Below, in pieces: positions 1-6,280 of a DNA stretch of 6,403 nt. Position 1 is the first letter of the stretch; the number at the start of each line of letters is the position of its first letter. The notes below the pieces were generated by a model, which searched no databases, was not told the DNA's origin, and saw nothing but the letters and a program-made list of their open reading frames with translations. The position numbers and the translations under genes are program-made. The DNA is from Methanosalsum sp. (GTDB taxonomy: Archaea > Halobacteriota > Methanosarcinia > Methanosarcinales > Methanosarcinaceae): contig SKZM01000036.1 in assembly GCA_007127385.1 (NCBI GenBank), forward strand, positions 1 to 6,403, in the 5' to 3' direction.

Positions 1-232
1 CTAAAAGAAAAGTAATTAATGATGCTACCAGCAGAATATATATGAGAGGACTTGCAAATTGTTTTGCAAATTTGTAGAGTGGACCATGCTTTTTCTTAGT
101 TTCTATTTCGTTATATCCATCTCTTTTAAGCCTGTTTTCAGCTTCTTGATCATTGATTCCCTCTTGATCACTTTCCAGTAGTTCAAAGACCTCGTCTACA
201 GGTCTGTGGTACCATTTAACCTCTCCACCCAT
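1..232 (-). CDS. P2-type cation-transporting ATPase, N-terminal fragment (cut by left window edge)
   Basis: Reading the minus strand from the ATG at 232 gives 77 residues without a stop to the window edge, so only the start of the gene is present. The fragment opens with a Cation_ATPase_N-type domain: W7-Y8, then a helix with VDEVFELLES (residues 12-21), EGIN...EAENRLKRDGYNEI (24-43), then a basic stretch and the start of the first membrane helix (about 62-77, SPLIYILLVASLITF). This order is typical of P2-type pumps (Ca2+- or H+-type ATPases), membrane proteins that move cations using ATP. The phosphorylation DKTGT site and all transport residues lie outside, so the ion cannot be told. An in-frame TAG lies upstream with no other in-frame ATG between, so 232 is the only ATG start. 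No good Shine-Dalgarno precedes it, and a 15-nt palindrome abuts the start. Confidence 0.87.
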   Translation of the reverse strand, partial: MGGEVKWYHRPVDEVFELLESDQEGINDQEAENRLKRDGYNEIETKKKHGPLYKFAKQFASPLIYILLVASLITFLL

Positions 233-234
233 AC

Positions 235-249
235 AGCATATTATATGCT
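235..249. promoter_or_regulatory. 15-nt palindrome next to the ATPase start (possible operator)
   Basis: AGCATAT-T-ATATGCT is a perfect 7-bp inverted repeat around a single central base. It ends 2 nt upstream of the minus-strand ATPase ATG at 232. Its position over the expected leader or transcription start would suit a repressor site, but it is AT-rich and short, so chance is possible. No particular regulator is recognised. Confidence 0.35.
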
Positions 250-333
250 ACTATGCATTAATAATTCTTTTGTATACAATTCATCTAACAGGATAATCGG
301 GTCCTGGAAAGCATATAGAAGAGGGTCTTTATT

Positions 334-963
334 TTACTTTTCAGCAATCATAGCGATCCAGTTCTTTTCCGGGATCTCATGGATTTCAGCTGATGAATAA
401 CCTGCTTGATAGAGATATTTCCTGTATTCCTCTGGTTTATAGTACTTCATTCCTGTATTCAGGGCATATCTGCTATTCCTATCCTTAAAGTGTGGATGAT
501 CGTATACTTCATTGACAACAAGCAGCATACCTTCATCTTTTAATGTGCGATGTATTTCTCTGAAATTCTCTATAAGGTCCGGCCAGAAATAACATGTCTC
601 GAAGGCACACGCAATATCAAAAGTAAGGTCCTTAAAAGGAATACCAGAAACTGATCCCTGTAATATTTGTATCTTTCCTGAATTTATGGATTCTTCATTG
701 ACATCCCTGGCCAGTTTCACCATTTCATCCGAATAATCTATTCCGTAAACTTCACCTTCAGGGTTCAGTGAAGAAAGCACCTGCAGTGACATCCCGCCAC
801 CAAATCCGATATCCAGGATCGCTGATCCAGGTGATAATTCAATGTGTTCCAATCCCCACATCCATAGCTGCTGGTGACGTATGTTCATCTCTTCCCCAAC
901 AACTTTTCCTTCAGGACCGGATGGTCTTCTGCATTGCTGCAATTTCTTATCTAGTTCGTTCAT
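334..963 (-). CDS. Class I SAM-dependent methyltransferase (UbiE/Methyltransf_11-like)
   Basis: This 209-residue soluble protein has the Rossmann-like methyltransferase fold signatures in order. Motif I is ILDIGFGGG (49-57), the glycine-rich AdoMet loop. The acidic end of strand 2 is VYGIDYS (72-78, D76, expected to bind the ribose hydroxyls). Motif II-like FDIACAFETCYFWPD (115-129) follows the GSVSGIPF turn (103-110). A strand with GMLLVVNEV (145-153) corresponds to motif III. The length is normal for a stand-alone small-molecule methyltransferase; the substrate cannot be read from sequence. The N-terminal CRRPSG..GKVVGEEMNIRH segment (11-30) is likely part of the substrate cap. The ATG at 963 is preceded by AAGGATC (968-974), a reasonable Shine-Dalgarno, and a TATA-like box at 1005-1010. 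The ATPase gene follows on the same strand after about 100 bp, so co-transcription is possible but not shown. Confidence 0.9.
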   Translation of the reverse strand: MNELDKKLQQCRRPSGPEGKVVGEEMNIRHQQLWMWGLEHIELSPGSAILDIGFGGGMSLQVLSSLNPEGEVYGIDYSDEMVKLARDVNEESINSGKIQILQGSVSGIPFKDLTFDIACAFETCYFWPDLIENFREIHRTLKDEGMLLVVNEVYDHPHFKDRNSRYALNTGMKYYKPEEYRKYLYQAGYSSAEIHEIPEKNWIAMIAEK

Positions 964-1002
964 GGTAGATCCTTATGTATCTGTTCCTTAACATCTGTTT
1001 TG

Positions 1003-1018
1003 TCTTTATAGTATTTAT
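1003..1018 (-). promoter_or_regulatory. TATA-like promoter element for the methyltransferase gene
   Basis: On the minus strand the region reads AATAAATACTATAAAGA, with TATAAA at 1010-1005. An archaeal start about 25 bases downstream would fall near 982, giving a leader of roughly 20 nt that carries the Shine-Dalgarno at 968-974. Geometry is good; the box is not a perfect match to the archaeal consensus. Confidence 0.45.
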
Positions 1019-1037
1019 TTTGCCTGGCATATTAATG

Positions 1038-1064
1038 TCCATATATAAAAAAATAAAAAAAGTT
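1038..1064 (+). promoter_or_regulatory. TATA box and A-rich tract upstream of the large surface-protein operon
   Basis: CCATATATAAA (about 1039-1049) matches the archaeal box A, followed by an A-rich run to 1061. Transcription would start around 1068-1072, leaving a leader of about 50 nt before the ATG at 1122. The 158-bp region between the two divergent genes holds this box and the minus-strand one about 30 bp apart, so the two promoters could influence each other. Confidence 0.5.
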
Positions 1065-1121
1065 ATATGGTTGCGATCACATCAATGAAGAAAATTACAA
1101 TGTTACTCTGGAATGTGAAAT

Positions 1122-4100
1122 ATGGCTAAAATAGCACTAATTGATCACTTTAAGAACGATCATGGATATGTACCTTTTACAATTATTGGAATTGCTCTTG
1201 TACTTGTGGCAACTCTCACTTCTGCTTATTTCTTTTATACTGATCATGAAATTGCAATGACAATTCATACAGGACAGAAATCAGATCCAGAAAAGTATGT
1301 AACTGCCTGTGCTGCTTTGGATCTTTCCCGTGCTCTTAACTATGCCGGGATTGAGGCCATGTATTGGCAGGGTAAAAATCCGGTCATCAAGCCCGAAGGT
1401 GGGCCTGAGAGGATCACTGGAAACAGCGGATTTGAAGTCTCAGTAGGTGGAGGAGAGATCGAAGCTGGAGATAAAGTAAAGATCTCTGCAGTTCTTCCAA
1501 GAGCTTTAAAGTATCCTGAACCTTTAATTGGCGCAAATAAAGAAGTTGAGATAATTTTGAAGGATTCTGCAGAGAATACCATAGGTCATGTTAACTATAA
1601 CAATCCTCTCAATTTATTTTCTCCTACTTTTCTGGATGTTTTTGTCGACACATCACATGACTCCATGCCTGGTTATGGATCCGTTCAATTGCTTTATGAT
1701 AGGGAATTAAAGGCAACCACCTGGTTTATTGTTGGCCCGGATCCTGTTAAAGATATTATAGCTCACCGATTCAGTTCTCTTATAAGGCAAAATTATCAGA
1801 ACGATCTTTACAAAGTTAATACGTATTCATTCAATGTTAATCCGGATGTCCGTCCGGAACAGATAGTTATCAAAAAGGTTAATGGGACAAGGGAAGATCT
1901 TGAATCAGGATATGGAGATGAAATCGCCGATAAAATATATACTCTATACTATATCATCGAAGTGAAGGATCTGGAATACATACTGCATGATCACAAAACC
2001 GGTGAAGATATTACCGGGTCCTTTGATATTTCTACGACTGTAAGATCAAGAAAACCTCTGCTTTCAGAACTTGTATCCGAATATGAAGCGTCATTGAACA
2101 CTGGTTTTGTTCCAGATGCGGTTCAGGGAATGGTAAATCTGCGAACCCTTACATATGGTCCATGGCAGCGTTACGGCAATGGTCCGCTTAATATACTCAC
2201 CAATCCGTCTCTGGCAGCGATAGTCAATGCTGCAGCCCTACACTCCCAAAAACGTACTTTTAATTCAGTTGACCCCTGGGCAATGACCTACTCTGCATAT
2301 TTTGCAGGAAAGGTCATCCAGGAGGATGTTATGAGTAATTCAATCCACTCCAATGGCTCTGGAAATAGAACCTCTGAAGTGAATGATATTTATGAACAAA
2401 TAAAAGGGGATCCGGATGGAATACTGGATCTTATAGAAGAGCCTAGACTGGCAATTCAGAATACTGGTTCCACTTTTGAAAACTTGAACAGCAAATCAAA
2501 GATCAGAGTTTCAGCTTCAGATTATATCTCTGAGGTAATTGATGGCTGGGTTTTCAGAGATCAGCAATGGCCCGGATCCCTTGATCTGACCCGTGAAATA
2601 ACACAGGAGATTTACTCCGTTGATGTGGAGGCACAGATCTATCGTGAAGGCTTTGATGAGATCTTAACAACAGATTCGTATACCTCAGGTCTTCTGGAGT
2701 CCTTTTCCTATGGAACACATGAGATCAGATGGGATGCATCATATATCTCTTCAGGTACTCATAATGGAGCGATTCATCCCTTGTATGAATGGGAAGATGC
2801 AGAAAGCAGGAATTATGCCAGCAGAATGAACCCTTCTATTAATCCACCACGTGGAAGTGTTACAGACTGGAGGATCACGGGCGCATCTGTCAGACTGGTA
2901 TCTGCTGAAATTGATAGTGTACAGGTCAGTCCGGATTATTATCCGAAGGAACACCGGATGATCGATCACCATAGAAAAGATGGTTTTCTTGAATGGGAAG
3001 AGTATGTTTTAGATTGGGAGATCGGATATCAGGTAAGTTATCTGATAAGGACAACATGGGATATTGAATATGACTTCACCTATAACTACAGGTGGGTGGA
3101 ATTTGAGGGATACAGTGATCCTGTTAATATGACTGGCCCGATGTACAGCACACATCATGGAAGTGGAAGTGGATCCGATTCATCCCGTGTAAATAAGAAT
3201 GATCTGATTTCATTCACCCATATACAATCTGAATATGAGGATGCTATCCTCAATTTTTATCGATGCTCTCCTGCCGGTGAATACAATGGAATTTACCAAT
3301 ATCAGGAAATGATTGAGAATGAATATCAGAAAACGTATGTAAATGTCAATGGTGAAAAAATGCTTGATATGTCATTTTCAGACGCTGCAGACATATATTC
3401 TTCAAAATATGTAGATATGGATGATATCCATGGAAAGTACTGGTTGTATAATGACGGAAGTTATCTGGAAAGGAATACTGTAAAATGTAAAGTTCCGGAC
3501 TGGCTTCACCGGATTATGGCCGAGGAAATAACGGTTATGGTCAATCGAATCAGATCTGATGATCCCGGCTATGAGATGTCATTGCTGGAAAACAGGGATA
3601 AAAATCCTTCAATTATGCAAAAAAAGACTGCAAATAAGCTGATTGAATCCCTGGAGCAAGAAAGACATGACTATATTTCAGGTTCCTGGTCAGGTGATGG
3701 AAAATTGATGCATACTGCAAGTGATGCTTGTCGATATATAGCTCTTAATGAGGCCTATGGGAAAATTTTGAAAGATATAGAGGAAAAGAATACGGCAATT
3801 GAAGAAGAATTTGATTCTTACATATTTGAAATGACAGGAACAGATAATAGAAATATCTGGGATATAGATAGCACATCCTCTAATTCCCTTTCAATCTTTG
3901 GGGATCCTTCAATATCCATGATCTCTTCTTTCATCCAGGAGAATACAGGTATCATAGATCTCATAAATATTACAGGAGAACCTGGTAGCAGATATCACTG
4001 GAATGAAAATCTATCTATCCTGGTTGACCAGTATCCACATTATCTTTATCATGATCCGGATTTTGATCTAAAGGAAGAATATATCTGGAGGGATGAACTC

Positions 4101-5168
4101 ACTGGCAAGGTCGTGTATCCACTGGGAGTAAGAAACACATGCGTATTTTCATTTCAATTTGCAGAAGACCTGAGCAACATCATTGAAGATAGCACAAATC
4201 CGGCAAGATCTGCAGCAAAGGACATGGTTGGTCAGAGTATAACCCAGATCAACTCACAAATCACATACCTTGAAAAAACGCTTTCATATGAAGACGAATC
4301 TCTGGATACATCTGCATTGAACTCGAAAATTGATGAATTAAAGTCAATATATGGGTCAGCTGCCCGAAAAAATATACCTGCAAAGATCTCAGAAGAAGTA
4401 TGTAATGATCCAGTACTGTCATCTAAAATCGAGTCTGAAAATGTACATGATGCTGTATCGAATCATCTAACTTACATGAGCAATGACGAACTCATTCAAA
4501 AAGCAGCAGATGGTAACCTGTCTGAAGAACTGTCTGTTATTCTGAGAAATAAGGTCCGGAACAATAGCAATTATGAAGATGATGAACTGGAAGCTATACT
4601 GTACAGACTTGATTCAGACGTAAGGGTAGGTATTGCAACTGGTATTTCAGAAGCGGTTCTAGAAAACAATGCTGCTATAGATTCTCTGTTTGATGAGATA
4701 CAGAATGAACTGGAATGTCTTCTGGATGATGCTGCAGATATAGCAAATGAAAGGATAAGTCATGAAATCTCAAGCAGGTTGAAAAAATCCCTTAAATATG
4801 TGCCATCCGGTTTACCTCTTATACCTTCTCATTGGGCTTTTACAGTAAATATGTGGACCTATGACGTGGTTGGCAAATATAAATATTTCAGAATAGTTGA
4901 TAACAGCAATAAAGCGATCATGCATCCCCAGAAAGGGCATATTGGTCAGGAATATGTCCGGCAGGATTCTGTGGTGTATCACCCTATCAGAACCGATGAG
5001 GATGGGTATCCGGTCAAACTGGGGACTAATGAAGGAATACGTTTCCATTTTGGAGGATATGCTGTTACAGTTGTGGGCCCGGGGCCGGCTGGAGTGGGTG
5101 ACAGAATAGGAGGCAGAACCGAGAAATCTGAAGGCTATGATGAGCTGATATCAGAAATAGGAGATTAA
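1122..5168 (+). CDS. Giant prepilin-like cell-surface protein (1348 aa), uncharacterised family
   Basis: No enzyme domain is recognised. The N-terminus has a short charged leader (K11 N12 D13 H14 G15) followed by YVPFTIIGIALVLVATLTSA and more hydrophobic residues to about 39. This resembles archaeal class III (type IV prepilin) signals, with predicted cleavage G15|Y16 and the helix kept as the membrane or filament anchor. The rest (about 40-1348) has no further membrane helix and should be outside the cell. It is rich in Tyr, Asp and Glu and has at least eight N-X-S/T sequons (for example near 254, 411 and 415). A Gly/Ser linker HGSGSGSDSS lies near 678. Coiled-coil-like helices lie at about 1025-1075 and 1166-1228. 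The C-terminal domain (about 1227-1348) starts VPSGLPLIPSHW and ends with a GPGPAGVGDRIGG motif. From memory this C-terminus and the xGxVPF N-terminus resemble large haloarchaeal proteins (DUF7286, if recalled rightly) from type IV pilus/Tad-like loci. Start: ATG 1122, preceded by GGAATGTGA (1110-1118); the in-frame ATG at 1113 is followed at once by TGA. Confidence 0.85.
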   Translation: MAKIALIDHFKNDHGYVPFTIIGIALVLVATLTSAYFFYTDHEIAMTIHTGQKSDPEKYVTACAALDLSRALNYAGIEAMYWQGKNPVIKPEGGPERITGNSGFEVSVGGGEIEAGDKVKISAVLPRALKYPEPLIGANKEVEIILKDSAENTIGHVNYNNPLNLFSPTFLDVFVDTSHDSMPGYGSVQLLYDRELKATTWFIVGPDPVKDIIAHRFSSLIRQNYQNDLYKVNTYSFNVNPDVRPEQIVIKKVNGTREDLESGYGDEIADKIYTLYYIIEVKDLEYILHDHKTGEDITGSFDISTTVRSRKPLLSELVSEYEASLNTGFVPDAVQGMVNLRTLTYGPWQRYGNGPLNILTNPSLAAIVNAAALHSQKRTFNSVDPWAMTYSAYFAGKVIQEDVMSNSIHSNGSGNRTSEVNDIYEQIKGDPDGILDLIEEPRLAIQNTGSTFENLNSKSKIRVSASDYISEVIDGWVFRDQQWPGSLDLTREITQEIYSVDVEAQIYREGFDEILTTDSYTSGLLESFSYGTHEIRWDASYISSGTHNGAIHPLYEWEDAESRNYASRMNPSINPPRGSVTDWRITGASVRLVSAEIDSVQVSPDYYPKEHRMIDHHRKDGFLEWEEYVLDWEIGYQVSYLIRTTWDIEYDFTYNYRWVEFEGYSDPVNMTGPMYSTHHGSGSGSDSSRVNKNDLISFTHIQSEYEDAILNFYRCSPAGEYNGIYQYQEMIENEYQKTYVNVNGEKMLDMSFSDAADIYSSKYVDMDDIHGKYWLYNDGSYLERNTVKCKVPDWLHRIMAEEITVMVNRIRSDDPGYEMSLLENRDKNPSIMQKKTANKLIESLEQERHDYISGSWSGDGKLMHTASDACRYIALNEAYGKILKDIEEKNTAIEEEFDSYIFEMTGTDNRNIWDIDSTSSNSLSIFGDPSISMISSFIQENTGIIDLINITGEPGSRYHWNENLSILVDQYPHYLYHDPDFDLKEEYIWRDELTGKVVYPLGVRNTCVFSFQFAEDLSNIIEDSTNPARSAAKDMVGQSITQINSQITYLEKTLSYEDESLDTSALNSKIDELKSIYGSAARKNIPAKISEEVCNDPVLSSKIESENVHDAVSNHLTYMSNDELIQKAADGNLSEELSVILRNKVRNNSNYEDDELEAILYRLDSDVRVGIATGISEAVLENNAAIDSLFDEIQNELECLLDDAADIANERISHEISSRLKKSLKYVPSGLPLIPSHWAFTVNMWTYDVVGKYKYFRIVDNSNKAIMHPQKGHIGQEYVRQDSVVYHPIRTDEDGYPVKLGTNEGIRFHFGGYAVTVVGPGPAGVGDRIGGRTEKSEGYDELISEIGD
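5160..5165 (+). promoter_or_regulatory. Shine-Dalgarno of the downstream secreted protein, inside the end of the giant gene
   Basis: GGAGAT lies in the last codons of the giant gene, 5 nt before the ATG at 5171. Only two bases separate the TAA (5166-5168) from that ATG. Ribosomes finishing the first gene are well placed to start the second, which points to translational coupling and to a fixed ratio of the two products. Confidence 0.7.
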
Positions 5169-5170
5169 GT

Positions 5171-5773
5171 ATGAAGTTGAGCAAAATATCTATTTTTTTA
5201 ACAGTTCTGATTCTGTTGATGTTTTTGTGCACCCAGGTAAGTGGTGCCAGCAGTAAACCCGGGGATATACAGGTATATTACAATGGTGTTCACCTTCCTG
5301 GAGACCATGTTGCAGAACCGGTTTTGAAGATCGGAGAGCCATTTAATGTCAGTATCAATTTCACAGTATATGGTGATTACAAGATATATGCTAAACTTGA
5401 GGACTATGGAGGCAACTATTTTGTAGTGCAAGAAGGTCCGTCTCCAGTTGGTATTTATTCAGATGTGATACTCAGGTCAGATGAATATCATGTATTCGAA
5501 TGGATGGTATATCCAACTGATAAATGGGCCGGAGGCTTTATTCCTCTGGACTTTCACTATTCAATGATTGAAAAAGGGAATCATATTCCAGTGGCATACG
5601 GTGCATTTACCGTAGTCTATCCTTACATAAACCATGAACACTATCATGAAGAACCAGATATCAATAGATCAATGATGACATCTGATCAATTCAATCAAAC
5701 TTCGTTATTTAGAACAGTTCTTTCTGTGATTCGTTCATTACCCGATATTATTCTGGGTAAGCCCTGGAATTAA
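5171..5773 (+). CDS. Secreted sarcinarray-type (MAST domain) surface protein
   Basis: This 200-residue protein starts with a Sec-type signal peptide: K2/K5, a hydrophobic core at about 6-20, and a likely cleavage at VSG25|A26. C20 does not sit in a good lipobox, so a lipoprotein is unlikely. The mature part looks like one beta-sandwich domain: GDIQVYYNGV (31-40), GEPFNVSINFTV (55-66), YAKLEDYGGNYFVVQEGPS (73-91), and a core EWMVYPTDKWAGGFIPLDFHY (110-130). The W..P...WAGG..PL pattern is what I associate with the methanogen-specific 'sarcinarray family' proteins, usually found as tandem copies; only one copy is seen here. Four sequons (N59, N63, N165, N175) fit an exposed glycoprotein. A His/Glu cluster HEHYHEE (155-161) could bind metal. 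There is no C-terminal membrane helix, so it is free or held by a partner, plausibly the giant protein encoded 2 bp upstream. Molecular function is unknown. Confidence 0.8.
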   Translation: MKLSKISIFLTVLILLMFLCTQVSGASSKPGDIQVYYNGVHLPGDHVAEPVLKIGEPFNVSINFTVYGDYKIYAKLEDYGGNYFVVQEGPSPVGIYSDVILRSDEYHVFEWMVYPTDKWAGGFIPLDFHYSMIEKGNHIPVAYGAFTVVYPYINHEHYHEEPDINRSMMTSDQFNQTSLFRTVLSVIRSLPDIILGKPWN

Positions 5774-5790
5774 GGGATCTACTTAAATTA

Positions 5791-5853
5791 TCTGAAAACA
5801 AAACCAAATTGAAACATCTAATAGGTGGCGCTTTCAACTCTCAAAAAGAAGAA
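5791..5853 (-). terminator. T-rich tracts after the 71-residue gene (possible archaeal terminator)
   Basis: On the minus strand, downstream of the TGA at 5865, there are two pyrimidine-rich tracts: TTCTTCTTTTTGA (about 5841-5853) and AATTTGGTTTTGTTTTCAGA (about 5791-5810). Archaeal RNA polymerase can terminate at U-rich tracts without a hairpin. The plus strand of the same gap has no T-run, so the upstream operon must end differently. Confidence 0.35.
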
Positions 5854-5864
5854 CGGGTAGATAT

Positions 5865-6080
5865 TCATCTGAACTCATCTTCGAATTCCATAGCATCCAG
5901 TATATCTTCCCAGTCACCCAGGATCTTTGAAATATCTGCTTTTTTAGTTTCATCGTAGATTTTTACCATTCTGTTCAGGTCATTATGATTGACTGCTGCA
6001 AATATTACATCGATCAGTGCGTATTTGCCCAGTTTGTTTAAAGCTTCTGATTCTTCTTCTGTTTCTATGATTAATTTCAT
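5865..6080 (-). CDS. Small acidic protein of unknown function (71 aa)
   Basis: I do not recognise this protein. It has 71 residues, with 18 Asp/Glu against 9 Lys/Arg, no signal peptide and no membrane helix, so it should be cytosolic. It opens with MKLIIETEEE, possibly a short strand, then looks mostly helical: EALNKLGKYALIDVIFAAV (12-30), DLNRMVKIYDET (34-45), and an acidic end DWEDILDAMEFEDEF (56-70). It is probably real: AGAGGTA (6087-6093) lies 6 nt before the ATG at 6080, and a TATA-like box lies at a suitable distance upstream. It converges with the secreted-protein gene across a 91-bp gap, so it is a separate transcription unit. An acidic helical protein of this size could be a protein-protein adaptor or an antitoxin-like partner, but nothing in the sequence decides this. 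Confidence 0.72.
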   Translation of the reverse strand: MKLIIETEEESEALNKLGKYALIDVIFAAVNHNDLNRMVKIYDETKKADISKILGDWEDILDAMEFEDEFR

Positions 6081-6133
6081 ATTATGTACCTCTATTCAGG
6101 TCATTTTGCACCAGCATTTATTCACACAACACA

Positions 6134-6149
6134 GAATACATATTTTAAT
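6134..6149 (-). promoter_or_regulatory. TATA-like element for the 71-residue gene
   Basis: The minus strand reads ATTAAAATATGTATTC. A start about 25 bases downstream would lie near 6117, giving a leader of about 37 nt that includes the Shine-Dalgarno at 6087-6093. The match to the archaeal box A is moderate. Confidence 0.3.
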
Positions 6150-6191
6150 GATTTGGTACCCACAGGTTAATAGGATTTTTTTCCGATAAAT

Positions 6192-6226
6192 AATATATTT
6201 CAGGGTGATGAATCCCTGAATATATT
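6192..6226. repeat. Long inverted repeat (13 bp with one bulge, 8-nt loop)
   Basis: The left arm (6192-6205, AATATATTTCAGGG) and right arm (6214-6226, CCCTGAATATATT) pair over 13 bp with one unpaired T in the left arm, around the loop TGATGAAT. No T-run follows on either strand directly, so it is not a standard terminator. It lies upstream of the 71-residue gene (about 45 bp beyond the proposed TATA box) and downstream of the 34-residue ORF. It could be an operator, an RNA 3' end structure, or a processing site. Confidence 0.6.
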
Positions 6227-6256
6227 CAAAATTGATGAGTATTAGAATGGTATGTA

Positions 6257-6270
6257 CTTTAAGCTTAAAG
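6257..6270. repeat. Perfect 14-bp palindrome
   Basis: CTTTAAGCTTAAAG is fully self-complementary with no central gap. Flanking TATG on the left and CATA on the right would extend the dyad if two bases (TA, 6255-6256) are looped out. It lies about 10 bp past the stop of the 34-residue minus-strand ORF and about 30 bp from the 6192-6226 inverted repeat. The form is that of a binding site for a dimeric regulator; no regulator is identified. Confidence 0.5.
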
Positions 6271-6280
6271 CATAAGAAAC

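Noticed and set aside
52..77. Near direct repeat TTGCAAATTG / TTGCAAATTTG
   Set aside because: It falls inside the ATPase coding frame and encodes the repeated residues of a KFAKQFA segment, so protein sequence explains it.
206..400. Plus-strand 64-residue open frame
   Set aside because: It overlaps the ATPase start and the methyltransferase 3' end antisense, has no ribosome site and an ordinary random composition.
1340..1582. Minus-strand open frames inside the giant gene (also 2751-2972 and 4812-5048) and a plus-strand frame at 4897-5109
   Set aside because: They are fully contained in the coding frame of the giant protein, lack ribosome sites and look like composition shadows.
5219..5233. 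Possible lipobox around C20 of the secreted protein
   Set aside because: Residues before C20 are M-F-L, lacking the small residue at -1, while VSG|A at 23-26 is an acceptable signal peptidase I site.
5989..6189. Plus-strand 66-residue open frame
   Set aside because: It is antisense to the 71-residue gene, which has a good Shine-Dalgarno and TATA-like box, whereas this frame has neither.
6192..6226. Hairpin as a classical intrinsic terminator
   Set aside because: No T-run follows the stem directly on either strand; the T7 run at 6176-6182 precedes it on the plus strand.
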